Of a DNA stretch of 64,000 nt, positions 23,984 through 35,446 are shown in pieces. Numbering within the stretch: the stretch's first letter is position 1; every line of letters begins with the position of its first letter. The stretch covers positions 62,001 through 126,000 of the forward strand of contig JAFISE010000032.1 of the NCBI GenBank assembly GCA_022560025.1, in the 5' to 3' direction. The position numbers were made by a program, and so were the translations under genes. The notes under the pieces are model-generated. The model did not search any database. It was given only the letters and a program-made list of their open reading frames with translations, and had not been told where the DNA came from. Source of the stretch: Stagonosporopsis chrysanthemi. Its lineage: Eukaryota; Ascomycota; Dothideomycetes; Pleosporales; Didymellaceae.

Positions 23984-25081
23984 ATGGAGTCACGTGGCAG
24001 AGCAGAAAGCTGCACTCAAACGAATGAGAGACCGGAGGATGTCAAGAACACCGGAGACCGCTGCTTATGTACTTCATGTCTCGTCGTACTCCTTGCGATC
24101 ATCACAGCACCGTATCGTCGGACCTTCAAGCTGTACACATGGAGACCTCTGAAGGAGATGCGGGCAGCAAGAGGCGATCGTAGAATACTGATACCTCTCA
24201 TACGACAATGGAAGGTAGAAAAGTATGAAGAGTTGAGATCAGTGCAGGTCACTGTGAGTCGTTTCGTCTTCATTCTGGACAACTGCTAATCGACGTAGGC
24301 CAGTTTCTGTGCAGGGGCTGCTTTAGCCGGAATGCCCTGGTCCAAAAGTACGGATAGGCTTTGGATAGCAAATGCGCTCTTCGTCAGCTGTCTTCTCTGT
24401 TCTATCTGGGCCATCATCTCTTCGGTCCAAACGAAATCCATTTTGGATGACCTGCCGGCCAAAGAAGACCTGGATGCAAGCCTTGCGGATCCTGAGCTGG
24501 CCCGCATACAGCATACGATCCTCAGGTACAAACGAACTCCTGCCCTTCAACACTGGATCATGTTGTTCATATGGCAGTTCCCGTCAATGACCATGGCCTA
24601 TTCCTGGGTCACTTTTCTCCTAGCTCTTACTGTTCACATCTGTGAGCCTTTCATTCAGCGCGCTTCATGGTCGGACAAGCATAAGGTGCGTAAACTCCTT
24701 GGCCCAGTTACAGCCAATGCTAATAGGGTGCAGACAGCGATAGTCTATCTTGTGATTGGCGCTCTCGGTCTGGCGACGTACATCTTTACTGCTGCCTTCG
24801 TGTACATGAGTGAAAAGGATCTTGAGCATTACACTTCAGGCGTGCAGCAGAACGAAGAAAGTGGCGACAACGATAGAAACGCTCACTCCTCGACCCCAAT
24901 ACTTCCAAACGTTCAGCAGACATCCCTGGCCAGCGAAGATAGCATCTCTTTTGAGCAGTTTCGCAAGGCTGACTTTGTAGCAATCGACCTTGAGCGCCAG
25001 GCTGGATCAGGTCGAACAACAGTCCCGGAACGAATCGAACCTAAAGACAGAAAGAAACCAAGACTGATCTTGTTTAATTGA
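23984..25081 (+). CDS. Fungal multi-pass membrane protein of unknown function
   Basis: Two exons (23984-24253, 24299-25081) give 350 aa as modelled. The intron GTGAGT..CGTAG has a GCTAAT-type branch point and joins RSVQVT to ASFCAGAALAGMPW. After a basic block (WRPLKEMRAARGDRRILIPLIRQWKVEKYEELRSVQ) come three clear hydrophobic segments: WIANALFVSCLLCSIWAII, an 18-20 residue segment around FPSMTMAYSWVTFLLALTVHIC, and TAIVYLVIGALGLATYIFTAAFVY. The C-terminal ~90 residues are hydrophilic. I recognise the general type as a widespread uncharacterised fungal membrane protein. The start is uncertain: the first ~45 residues of exon 1 look poor, and an upstream exon in another frame is possible. The second exon is secure. 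Confidence 0.7.
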
Positions 25082-25884
25082 GGTGTATGTGGTGGATATA
25101 AGTATTGCCAGTATTGCGCTCCCTTCTGTGCTGTCATATCATTTTGCTATGGGCAGAGCCACTTACATGGGACTTCAAGGTACTGTGTCGTCTTCTGAGA
25201 GATATCATACTTGTATTCCTTCCTATGGCACCGCAGTAGCATGTGGCCGACGGATATGACCTTACCTCTACACCCACTCTCGGACAGTCCGACGTGCGCA
25301 CATCAACAACCCTGCCTGTAATAAACGGTACAAATAATCTTCAACTACCAACCAAACCCTCGTGGTGGCTGTGATCTACGGTGCATCATTAGTATACGCC
25401 TATCACAGTTGCATTCAACCCCTGCAGTTCACATGCCATAGCCGCTAGCGCGAGGGACGGCCGTCCACGCGCTCCAACGACGGGCAAGGATTGGTGCTAC
25501 ATCTTCTACCAATTGTACCCTCGACGGATATTGTATAATCTACCACAACCTAGGGATGGGGCCCTAGGCGCGTGTGCGTTCAACTTGCGATCTTATGGGC
25601 CAAGGCCAGAGGTGGACTTCGGACTTCCAGGGGATCCTGGCAAGGACGACCTGCAACTTACCATGTCCGATAGAACATATGCTAATGTTCATGTACAAGC
25701 GAATCAAGACCAATTAAACCAGCCATGTCGAGGGGAGTGCCCGCATGCTCTCCTGTCAGGCGGAGAAGAGATCGCAAAGTGAAGGACCCTGAGGGTCGCA
25801 TTGACGAGCCGCTTATAAAGACGCAAGAACCCCAGAATCAACAGACCATCAAAAAGAACCATCTACATCCATCGAGCAAGCGCG
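25082..25884. other. Intergenic region, Vps62-like promoter
   Basis: No gene is supported in these 803 bp. The right end carries a TATAAAG element about 70 bp upstream of the Vps62-like start codon. Confidence 0.5.
25814..25820 (+). promoter_or_regulatory. Candidate TATA box for the Vps62-like gene
   Basis: TATAAAG lies 65-71 bp upstream of the ATG at 25885, a usual distance for a fungal core promoter. This is a consensus match only. Confidence 0.4.
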
Positions 25885-26990
25885 ATGGGTCGGACTTACT
25901 TCCACGCAATCCTGTTCAGTCTCGTGACTACAACTTTGGCTGCTCCTGCTCTTGTTCGTTCACAGCCGCGTCAGGTATCCTCAGATGTCCCTGAATTCGT
26001 GCTGAAGTATGGTATGTATCAACATTTCCAAATCGAATCACACGATTGCTCACGTATCTAGCTCCCATCCTCTACTTGCATAGTGAGGATACATACTTTC
26101 CAACCGACCTCACCACGTTCCTGGACCATACAACACCACAGATTGATTACACTCCAGTGGCCAACTCTCCAGACCCACTCACCCTTTCCAACCTCAACCA
26201 GCTCGGCTCAGAAGTCTATCTAACGTCCAACGACGACGTGACCCAGAACCCAGACTGGCTCAAAGGCACAGCACCCGACAGCAACAGCTCCACGCCGGGC
26301 AAAAACTCCATCATCGTCATCAACGAGAAACCCGACAAAAGCATAGACGTATTCTACTTCTACTTCTACGCCTTCAACCCCGGCACCTCTGTCCTATCCC
26401 TCCCCTTCCTGAACTTCGGCACCCACGTCGGCGACTGGGAGCACACGATGCTGCGCTTCGCGTCGGCCACGTCTCCTCCCGAAGCGGTCTGGTACTCGCA
26501 GCACGCAAACGGGCAGGCATTCCGGTACTCGGCTGTAGAGAAGGATGGAGATGGCGTCAGGCCCGTCGTGTATGTAGCCAAGGGTAGCCATGCCAACTAT
26601 GCGATCCCAGGGACGCATTCGCATGTCATTCCCAATCTGAACTTGCCGTTTGGCACGCTGCAGGACTATACTGATAAGGGGAAGAGGTGGGATTCGACGG
26701 GGAGTAGCTATGTGTATAGGTTTGAGGCGGGTAGCGGGGCGTTCACTGCGTATGGTGACGCGCCTGTGGAGTGGCTTGGGTGGAAGGGCAAGTGGGGGGA
26801 CAAAGCATATCCGGATAGTGATGAGAGGCAGGTGGACTTGTTTGGGCAAAAGAAGTATGGGGATGGGCCGACGGGACCGGCAGACAAACAGTTGGATCGG
26901 AAGGAGGTTTGTCCAGATAACGGGATTCGCTGTATCCTAAGAAGCGTACTAGTTCCGAGAGAAGTTGGAGGTGGGGGAGTAGATCATTAG
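25885..26990 (+). CDS. Secreted or vacuolar Vps62-like protein
   Basis: Two exons (25885-26011, 26062-26990) encode 351 aa. The intron GTATGT..CTAG splits the codon between KY and APILYLHSEDTYFPTD. Residues 1-~20 form a signal peptide (AILFSLVTTTLAAPA). The body has the features of the Vps62/DUF946 family: LHSEDTYFP near the start, FYFYFYAFNPG, GTHVGDWEHTMLRF, YVAKGSHANYAIPG and a C-terminal GPADKQLDRKEVCPDNG. Yeast Vps62 was named from a vacuolar protein-sorting phenotype, and its biochemical role is unclear. The signal peptide implies entry to the secretory pathway. It runs tail-to-tail with the BTB gene, 76 bp away. Confidence 0.88.
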
Positions 26991-27066
26991 TGGATGGAGC
27001 AGAGAAAGCAAAGCAAAGACAAGATAATTAAGTTGATTTGAAATCATGTCTCAATTGCCTCCTGAC

Positions 27067-28083
27067 CTAGATTAGCTCCTGAACGGCATCCCAGAAGTCG
27101 CCTGCGAGCTCGCCACCACCTTCCATCAGGTTCCTGAACTCGCCATGCTTGCCCAACACTTTCGTCTCACATGTCACGTAGCTCACTACCAGCTCGCGAA
27201 TAGCATCAATCTTGCCATCCTCAGACCGATCCTCGCCATGTTCGTAAACATACCTGGCTAGCTCAACGACGTCCCCAAGGCGCTCGGGGTGCAACTGAAA
27301 GCTGATCAACGCGCGATGCAGCTTGTGTAGCGCTAAGTCCCTCAATGGATAGACCATATACATGCCGGCAATTGTGTATAGGCGGGCGTGTGCGAGGAAG
27401 ATGGGAGCGAATGCCCGCGCAGGCGATGTCAAATCGATATCGCGAGGAGGTGTTGTGACACCATAAGACGGATACGGGTATTCGCGCCTCTCGAACGCAG
27501 CGCGCGAGTCTGACTGGTGCTTCTTTATCTTCTTGGTCTTCTTGATCGCGTTTACCGAGGAAGATGTGTCGAAAGAGGACACAGCACCAAAGCCTGAAGG
27601 CGCTGATCTAGAGTTGGTCCAGATGTTGTCCCAATTAATTACAGCTCCAGCCTCTGTTGCTTGCTGTGTGGAATGCTCATCAGGTACGATGAGGTCCTGA
27701 TTGAGAGGCCGTAGGTCAAACCCATCTGAGCCTTTCGTTCCGTTCTCATTCGAAGATGCGTCCTGTGTCGAGGTCCATAGCGGGTCCGTGTAGTCGTGTC
27801 GGTAGGCATACTCGAGAAAGCGAATGAAGGTCTCCGGATCTACATCGCGGAGTTCAGCAGAACGAGACTGGGCTTCGCTCATGCCACCATTCACAAGTCG
27901 GTCGAAGACTTGAGAAGTCGCTGCGACGGCCTTTGAGTGCACAAGAAACGGCCTCTTCTCCTCCCCGACATAGAATGTGAATAAGTCGGACTGGATGATA
28001 CTGTATTCATGTCAGCCTTGTCCGCACGAGGTGGTACAGTGTGCATACTCGTCGAAAGACGTTCTAACAAGTGTTTCGGCCAT
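27067..28083 (-). CDS. BTB/POZ-domain protein
   Basis: Two exons in transcript order (28083-28049, 28000-27067) give 322 aa. The first exon encodes only 11 codons plus two bases. A 48-bp intron (GTATGC..ATACAG) leads to DIIQSDLFTFYVGEEKRPFLVHSKAVAATSQVFDRLVNGGMSE, a clear fungal BTB/POZ start. PETFIRFLEYAYRHDYTDP completes the domain core. A Ser/Asn-rich insert with a KKTKKIKK basic patch (residues ~175-183) interrupts the fold before LARLYTIAGMYMVYPLRDLALHKLHRAL. BTB domains mediate dimerisation and often recruit targets to Cullin-3 ligases; partners here are unknown. The basic patch could be a nuclear localisation signal. Confidence 0.87.
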
Positions 28084-28968
28084 GATGGTGGTACCCAAAG
28101 GAATATTTCGATAGGCGCTCTGGGCGTCTACTTGTATGTATGGCAAACTTCAGCCTGGCGACTGCGATACGCCGCATAGAGGGGCGGGGTGCAGCAAGCG
28201 CAAACATTCAGTCAGCCGACCTGCCACATTGGACGGTTGTTGGCCATACAAACCCGCGGGCATGTTTGTGGAATCTGCAGTACGGCACAGCTTCCCGATA
28301 GCACAGTGGGGATGAAGAGGGGAGTACTCCATTGCCATGCAGCAGTACCAATCACAAAGTCTCGTCGATATTTGCACACTAGCAGGCAACTGTTTGCGCC
28401 CTGACATCAAACCCAGTAGCGATTGCTACATCAAGAGTGGAGTTGAGCATGTCGGAACTTCACGTGCGGGAGCCGTTGAAGGCGATCGCCAATGGCGATC
28501 GGCGGTGGCTGTAACCGGAGGCGGTTCCTCAAAAACCGGGTTTCTACGTCGCTCGTCATGGCACTGCCACAGTTCCGTCCCAGATCCCAGCAGCGATGAT
28601 GATCCTACGGGAAAACATGCATGGGCTCCCATGCACACTGCCAGCTTGTTGGCCCACAGGCCTACGGGCGGGGTCTGGAGCCGCGAGAGACAGGAGCCCT
28701 GTACGTCACTCCGTGCAAGCTGTGTAATGTAGTTGGCAATTTTCCTCCGTCCTGATGCCTGATCTTATCGACTCTTCTTTTGCTGTTTGCAATATTATCC
28801 TCTTTGTGCAAGAATCGCAGAGAATTTGTCAAAACGGCGCCTCAAATCCCATCTCGACGTGCCCTTGCCGGTCTCGCTGTCGTAACCGTACTTTCGACAA
28901 TTGAGAAGCGGCGCAAGAATCAAGAGCAGCGCAAAGAGAAGGAGAAGCCACCTATTGAAGTCGAAGAT
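28084..28968. other. Divergent promoter region, BTB and DUF1989 genes
   Basis: This 885 bp should carry both promoters. The DUF1989 frame extends upstream to ~28780, but that part begins with TTG and has no in-frame ATG, so it is treated as leader. No other gene is supported. Confidence 0.5.
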
Positions 28969-30909
28969 ATGTCGGGCGAACTGCAGACCATTCCTGCGCG
29001 CCATGGAGTTGCGACTTTCGTTCCGCGCGGCCGCACCATCAAGGTCATCAACACCTACGGCAAACAGGTCGTCAGTATGTGGGCTTTCACACTAGGCGCA
29101 CCACCGGAGGAGGGCGATGAGGATGTTCCAGGCGAGGAGGAGATTGAAGAGGAGGCGAAGAAGCTGGAAGATGCTGCTGAGCAAGAGGAGGGCCAGAGTA
29201 AGGCACAGGACATTAAGGCTGCCAGCAGTGAGGAGCAAGATTCGAATGAGAAGGAGCCAAGCGGAAAAGAGTCGCCAGATCGAGGTCAGGAGCAGGGGGT
29301 GCAATCCGAGTCAGATAAGTCAGACAACGCAGAAAAGTCGAAGGGGGAGCATGAAGATCCACCTGAGCAAGCACCTGATACTCCTGAAAATGAGAAGACA
29401 ACCGAGTCCACAGAGGAGCCTACCGAAAATTCTGCAAAGCAGCCTTCGAAACGCACTTGGGCATCTTACCTCCCCTCTATCCCGTATCGCTCCAAGGGCA
29501 AGGGCAACGCAGCGGAGAGGAGCGACGCCGAGCAAGAGCCCAGCCCGGAAGAGCAGAAAGCGCAAAATGAAGCAAACACAAAAAAATGGTCCTCTTACAT
29601 ACCAACTGGTAAGGGATTCTCCAGCTACATACCCAATGTTGAAGTCCCCAGTAAGGAGGGGGTTGTCAGTGCTTTCAAGGCCAGTCACAACCGTGACCCC
29701 AACAAGAGCTACGCCGAGCAGCTCTATGACTTCTCCAAGACTCCTGTAGGCGCGGGCACCATTGCTGGTAAGTTCCTGTAATCCTTCCATGGATCCAGCC
29801 GTACTAATTGCGATCCAGCGGCCACCGGCTCAGGATACGCCTCCTCGGTCTATGCTGCCTACAGTGCATACGCGCAGACTCACCCCTCCAAAGACTCCCG
29901 TCCACCTATGGAGTACCTCTCGCTTCCCCACACACGCGCCGTGTCCTACAAGCTGGTCCCAGAAGTCGAGGATACGCTCTTGACAAACCTCCGCAACCCC
30001 ATCGTCACACTCGTAGAAGACACTACGCCCGGTGCGCACGACACCCTGACCGCTGCCTGCGATGCCAATCTCTACGCCGCACTTGGAGTTGACAAGCCCG
30101 CCGAGCACGGCAGCTGCGCGGAGAACCTCGTCCTTGCGCTGAAAGAGCTCAACGAGAACGCAGGCCTCAAGGGCGCAAAGTCCGTCGGCGCAGACATTAG
30201 CGTCAACATTGCGCCCACGCCCCTCCATCTCTTCATGGTCACACCCGTATCGCTCTCCGAGGAGACAAAGGCCACCAAGGCCGGCGCCAAGGGTGCGAAG
30301 CTCACAGTCGAGGAGCCAAAGGGCAAGAAGAGGGGGTTCGTGCGTTTCAAGGCTGAGCGCGACATTGTTGTTGTTTTCAGCGCGTGTCCGATGGATGTCG
30401 GGCCTCAGAATGGCGGGAGGTGCATGGCTGCTAACTTCATGGTGGAGGAAGCGGAAGCAGATGATAATGCGTCGATCAAGAGTGCGAAGTCGGGTAGGAA
30501 GTCGCCCAAGAAACTCGCTGCGGGTGGCAAGAAGGATACACCTGATGGGCAGAGCGAGAAGAAGCCTGCTGAGGACAAGTCTGCTGAAAAGGAGTCTGCC
30601 GAGGAGGAATCAGCTGAGGAGCAGCCAGCTGAAAGACAGCAGCCCAAGGAGGAGCCAGAAACGGCTGCACCAGAGGATCACGCCAAGGCAGATGAACCTG
30701 CGACGGAGAAGCCTGAGGAGAAGCCGCAGACGCCCAAGCCTGTAGCAGAGAAGAAGACGACCGAGGCTGAGACTCAAACTGCCAAGACAGAGGGCAAGAT
30801 CGAGGAGAAAGCCGACGACAAGGCCAGCGAGAAGAGCAGCGATGCACCGTCATCGTCGTCGGCGACGCCCAAGAAGAAGCCCAAGAAACTGGAAGTGCGC
30901 AGCAAGTAG
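28969..30909 (+). CDS. DUF1989 protein with long acidic insert and charged tail
   Basis: Two exons (28969-29767, 29819-30909) give 629 aa. The intron GTAAGT..TCCAG joins GTIA to ATGSGYASSVYAAY. The protein opens with IPARHGVATFVPRGRTIKVINTYGKQVVS, the N-terminal part of DUF1989 (urea-carboxylase-associated family). About 170 residues of Glu/Lys/Ser-rich low-complexity sequence then intervene. The DUF1989 core resumes after splicing with YLSLPHTRAVSYKLVPEVEDTLL and a TPGAHDTLTAACD segment. It ends in another ~150-residue EEKP/AEE-rich tail. The family's reaction is unknown; some relatives lie in urea-degradation operons in bacteria, which is context only. The start is the first in-frame ATG and puts the domain at residue ~7. 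It runs tail-to-tail with the patatin gene 171 bp away. Confidence 0.83.
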
Positions 30910-31080
30910 TGAGGAAGCTTGATGGGTGCGGGTGGGTATGAGTAGCAAACTTCTATGGTTTCTAATGATTATATATGTACAAAGTAATTAATGAATGCAG
31001 AGCAATGCACCCCGTGTTCTTTCTCTTCTTCTTCTCCTTCTACGGTATAAACTCCAAACGTAACAATAGCTAGCAACACT

Positions 31081-33684
31081 CTACAACGCGCTACTCTGCA
31101 ACGCCAGTCCCACGCCAGTACTCTGCTCCTCGCCATCGCCCTCTCCTTCATCGTCCCCCCAATGCGCCGCCTCCCCGTGCTCCTCGGCCTCGCCAGAACC
31201 TCCGCCCCGATGCTGCAGTCTGCGCCGACTCTCACTCATAAGCTGCTCGACATCCGAGTCGCCAGGCTCGTCTCCATCGCCATCGTCAACAACAGCGCGG
31301 CTGCGCCGCCGGAAACCCTGCAAGTCGGCGATCTCCGTCGGCGGCCTGAGCTCAAACATCGAGTTTGGGCGGTCGTGCAGCGCGAATCCCGGCGGCGGGG
31401 ATTTGGGGTTGCGGGTGCGTGTGCGCGGGGAGTTGAGGGCGGTGGAAGTCCGGGTCGCGCTGGGGCTGACGGTGGACCACCAGCCAGAAAGGCGTTGCGA
31501 GAGGGAGGGCGAGTCTGGCACGGCGCCTGGGCCGGAGGGTTTCGTTGTGTCGAGGGCGCGGGGCAGGCGGCTTGATCTGCGGGCGAAATTGAAGCCGAGG
31601 GGAAGGTCGACGGGCGAGCCGGGACGAGTGCTCTCGCTGTCGTCGTCCGAGATGGGGTATTGGCCGTTTTCATTTCCGGATTTGGTGTCCTTGAGCAGGC
31701 CGTGGAGGTCGTCTTCGGAGAGTATGTTGGCCAGGTCTGCGCCGTCGTGATTGGTGCCGCGCGGGCGGTACTTGCGCCGGCCTTCGTGGATTTGTTTCTC
31801 GAGCTTTGCGCGGTTGGCGATGAACTTGAGATTTGGGAAGCACGACTGCTGGCCGACGTGGATCATGCGGGCTAGGCGTTCAGGTGTGGGGTCGGACAGG
31901 ATATAGATGAAGTCGCTGGGAATGGACTTGGGCCAGATGGTGATTGTGCCGCTGAAACGCTGCAGCCAGATCTCACTCCAGTCCTGACCGAGTGGTCGTG
32001 GTAGAAGCTCTAGATGTCGAAGAACCTTCAGCCACTTGTTCAGATCCAGTTTTAGGTACTGTTCAATGGCTGAGCCAATGAAGCCGCCACGCCAGCCTCT
32101 GCCTCTCCGATGAGTTACCGGGCGACCAACAGACCCTCGGGATGAGAAGAAGAATATGTTGATGTGTGGGTTTACTTGCGATACGATAGAGAATCGGACG
32201 TTGAAGTGGAGATTCAGCGCTTTGAGCGGGATGTCAGTTCTTAGCGATCCATCCTTCCACTTGTGGCCGAATGAGTAAGGCGAGAGGGAGCCATCCTTGT
32301 CCTTCTTCATGAGGACGACTGGGTTAAGAATGCCAGGAACAGCGGCAGAAGCAAGGACAGCAGACCAAATGACACAATCGGGGGCGGTGATGTAATTTGC
32401 GAGGATTGTGGGCGAGTGTGGATCAGCAGGTACGCAGGACACGTTCAAGATGCGACCGGTTCGTTGGTAGGCTTCTTTGAATGTCATGCTGCCCCTGGTC
32501 ATCCAGGCGCACGCCTTGCCCCATTGAACGGCGTCAAAACGGGCTCCCGTCTTGTACCATCGCTTCATCCAGGTCAACGTACTGTCTTGAGATGCTGTGA
32601 TGCGGTGGGCCAGTGCCGGGACAAGCAGTTTCTTGAGCTCTTCGTCTGTTCTTGTGCCTAAGAGGGCTGCGACCAGTGCTCCTCCAGATGTTCCAGTGAT
32701 AACCTCAGGAAGCAGATCAGCGTCCAATAGTGCCTTTGCCAGACCATAATGATAGTAAGCGAACGTGGCCCCCCCACTCAAGCAGAGAGCGGTCCTGCCA
32801 AAATTGCTGCCCAGATGCTTGAACAGAGCACGCTTGTTCTCGACGTCGAGTTGCTTGGTGTTGATGAGAAACTCTATAGAGGTCGAAGCTTCGTCGACAA
32901 AATTCTGAACGAGGTCTTTGGTGCCGTAGTAGGTTTCGCTGTAGAGCCTAGGGTTCTCGAATCCAACAAAGTTGTTCTTCATACAAGCCTCGACCAGCGC
33001 ACGCAAGTCCTCAACCGCCTTGTGCTTGCCCTCGATATCCTTTGATTCGGTCTTGCCGTGCTCGTCCGACTCGGCTCTCTGCCGCAGCTTGACCATCTGC
33101 TCGTGGACCCGCTTGACGGTCTTGCTGTCGTAGTAGGCATACTCAGGCTTCTCCTTCCAGAGATCGCTCCCAAGATACGCGTCCAGTTCCTTTGCACTTC
33201 GAATCCACTCCTCGTACGTGGTTGCATTGTGCAGCTGCTGTCGTAGCCTGTTGCGTGTGCCCCGCCATGTCACCCAATGCTCGTAGAGATAGATGTAGAC
33301 GCGCGTCAGAACATAGGCGATGCTCAGGAAGAGCAGCCAGCCCAGCACGAAGACCAGCAGCGGCCATTTCAACAGTATGTATACGAAGCCCTCACGCGTC
33401 TCATCCTTGCCGCGGCGCGGTGCGGCCTTGCTCTTCTTCCGTTTCCGCACGCGCTGGTGGACTGGCCGCCAGTCGTTCTGGGCGGTGAAGTGTTGCGGCG
33501 TGTCCGGCGGTGCGGTGAGGTCTTCGGTGGAGGGCGAGGTCTCGGGTGCAGCAAGAGCTTTGGCGAACTGTAGGAAGTCGTCCTCGTTGACGAAGTCGTT
33601 GTCATAGTCAGGGAGCTGAGTGAGGTCGAATGCCGGAGACGAGTAGGGCTCTGGCCCATCGCTCGCTTTCTTAACGTCGGCCAT
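31081..33684 (-). CDS. Patatin-like triacylglycerol lipase/phospholipase (large)
   Basis: A single exon of 867 aa starts at an ATG (33682-33684). Residues ~100-140 hold a hydrophobic membrane hairpin (LLKWPLLVFVLGWLLFLSIAYVL). A DUF3336-like region follows (TTYEEWIRSAKELDAYLGSDLWK). The patatin domain has the oxyanion loop LSGGATF, the nucleophile motif GTSGG and a DGS dyad motif in WKDGSLRTDIP. The C-terminal ~200 residues are Ser/Arg/Pro rich. The layout matches fungal patatin-like phospholipase-domain proteins related to yeast Tgl3/Tgl4/Tgl5, which hydrolyse stored triacylglycerol or lysophospholipids at lipid droplets. The activity is inferred. It shares a 232-bp divergent promoter with the Qri7 gene. 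Confidence 0.9.
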   Translation of the reverse strand: MADVKKASDGPEPYSSPAFDLTQLPDYDNDFVNEDDFLQFAKALAAPETSPSTEDLTAPPDTPQHFTAQNDWRPVHQRVRKRKKSKAAPRRGKDETREGFVYILLKWPLLVFVLGWLLFLSIAYVLTRVYIYLYEHWVTWRGTRNRLRQQLHNATTYEEWIRSAKELDAYLGSDLWKEKPEYAYYDSKTVKRVHEQMVKLRQRAESDEHGKTESKDIEGKHKAVEDLRALVEACMKNNFVGFENPRLYSETYYGTKDLVQNFVDEASTSIEFLINTKQLDVENKRALFKHLGSNFGRTALCLSGGATFAYYHYGLAKALLDADLLPEVITGTSGGALVAALLGTRTDEELKKLLVPALAHRITASQDSTLTWMKRWYKTGARFDAVQWGKACAWMTRGSMTFKEAYQRTGRILNVSCVPADPHSPTILANYITAPDCVIWSAVLASAAVPGILNPVVLMKKDKDGSLSPYSFGHKWKDGSLRTDIPLKALNLHFNVRFSIVSQVNPHINIFFFSSRGSVGRPVTHRRGRGWRGGFIGSAIEQYLKLDLNKWLKVLRHLELLPRPLGQDWSEIWLQRFSGTITIWPKSIPSDFIYILSDPTPERLARMIHVGQQSCFPNLKFIANRAKLEKQIHEGRRKYRPRGTNHDGADLANILSEDDLHGLLKDTKSGNENGQYPISDDDSESTRPGSPVDLPLGFNFARRSSRLPRALDTTKPSGPGAVPDSPSLSQRLSGWWSTVSPSATRTSTALNSPRTRTRNPKSPPPGFALHDRPNSMFELRPPTEIADLQGFRRRSRAVVDDGDGDEPGDSDVEQLMSESRRRLQHRGGGSGEAEEHGEAAHWGDDEGEGDGEEQSTGVGLALQSSAL

Positions 33685-33916
33685 GGCTGTGAGGAGCGTG
33701 TCGCATTGTCAGCTGGTGTGCTGGGCCAGGGGAGTGTTGTTGGGGCTGAGGTATGCTGAAGCATGTGAGTTCAGGGATGATGTCACATCAGTTCGGCGAC
33801 AACGCCACGGCACGGCAGCTGCAGCCGCGTTCTCAGGGTCCGGCCTCGTGTTTTCGCACCAGGAACGCGCTCCTTGCAGCATCCAGCACCGAGCATCGAG
33901 CACCGCACACCGAGTG

Positions 33917-35446
33917 ATGCTGCTTCGTCGCAGTGCGCTCCACACTGCACTTCGACCGCAACCGACATGTCTTGCCTTGGCGGATCGTCACGCGCGTCGG
34001 CGCATAATGACGCTGGCGGTGGAAACGTCCTGCGATGATACCTCGGTCGCCATCCTGGAAAAAGGCCTTCACCACGGCAGCACTGTCGCGAGGCTGCACT
34101 TCCACAAAAAGGTCACCTCCAACAACACCGCGTTTCAAGGCGTGCACCCGCTGCTCACTCTCAAGTCGCACCAGGAGAATTTGTCCGCCCTTGTAGCTGA
34201 AGCCGTCGAGCATCTCCCAAATCATGGAGGCGCCCGGAGACTGCCAGACTTTGTGTCTGTGACTCGAGGCCCTGGCATGCGCGCGAACCTGATGTGTGGA
34301 CTGGACACGGCCAAGGGGCTGGCGGTGGCCTGGCAGGTACTTGCACTCCCGCCCTGGTGCTGAGCTGCAACAGTTGACTGGGTTCAGAAACCTCTTGTTG
34401 GCGTTCACCACATGCAGGGCCACGCCCTCACGCCCCGCCTTGTTGCCGCCATTGACGCCTACGATGCCACGCCCGACCGAGACAGTCTAAACGAGAGGCC
34501 TCTCACGGACGGCGGAGGTGCGCTGACACCGACCTTCCCCGTCCTCTCTGTCCTGGCCTCAGGTGGGCACACCATACTCATCGACTCGACCTCCCTTACC
34601 GACCACACCATCCTCGGCAGCACTGACGACATCGCCGTAGGAGAGTGCTTGGACAAGGTTGCACGCGTCGTGCTCCCTCCAGAAGAGCTCCAGCATGCAA
34701 AGAGCACCATGTACGGAGCCATACTAGAGACCTTCGCCTTGCCACCAAGCGAGCACTCTCCCACACCGCCCAAGTCGAGTCCTGGGCTGTCCGGCTTCAC
34801 AGCATCGACATATCTCGAAGCGCACGCTCACATCCACAGCTGGTACGCGCCCCCGCCCAACAATGAGATCGCCGTCGAGCGCAGTAGGACAAAGTGGGGA
34901 TGGAGCATCACTCAGCCCCTGACCAAGACAGGCGGTGGCACCAAGATCAACACCATGGGCATGAGTTTCTCAGGTCTGATGACGGCTGTGGAGCGATTGA
35001 TACGCCACCCCACCGACCCGACAACGGGGAAGTTGTTGTCGAAGCAGCAGCGAAACCCGGAGGATATCAGCCTCGAAGAGCGCCGGGACATGGCGCTCGG
35101 CGTTATGCGCGCAGCGTTCGAGCACATCGCGTCGCGCGTCGTACTGGCCTTGCAGAACTCCACGGCGGCTCCCGACGACAAGAAGCCAGCAGTCGTCATG
35201 GCCGGCGGGGTTGCGTCGAATGCTTTCCTGCGCCACGTCCTCGCCAGCACGCTGTGCATGCATGGCTTCGGCGACGTGGAGCTGTTCTTTCCTCCGCCAA
35301 AGTACTGTACCGACAACGCTGCCATGATTGGATGGACAGGCATTGAGATGTTCGAGGCTGGACATGTCGATCAGTTGAGCATTCGAGCGATACGGAGGTG
35401 GCCATTGAACGAGCTGATGACACCTGTTGTTGATGGGAAGATGTGA
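33917..35446 (+). CDS. QRI7: Mitochondrial tRNA N6-adenosine threonylcarbamoyltransferase
   Basis: Two exons (33917-34336, 34388-35446) give 492 aa. The intron GTACTT..TTCAG joins AVAWQ to KPLVGVHHMQGHAL. The product is a Kae1/TsaD/Qri7 family enzyme that transfers threonylcarbamoyl to A37 of ANN-decoding tRNAs (t6A). Visible features are AVETSCDDTSVAIL at the N-terminal fold, the metal-binding HMQGH (H148, H152), VLASGGHT, and late MAGGVASNAFLR with CTDNAAMIGWTG. The first ~30 residues (MLLRRSALHTALRPQP..) are basic and Ser/Ala/Leu rich, as expected for a mitochondrial presequence, and so point to Qri7 rather than cytosolic Kae1. An internal ATG just before TLAVETSCDD could give a shorter form. 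Confidence 0.93.

Noticed and set aside
29117..30745. Arg/Ser-rich frames overlapping the DUF1989 gene (29117-29749 and 30209-30745)
   Set aside because: They are frame-shifted readings of the GAG/AAG-rich coding sequence and contain no domain.
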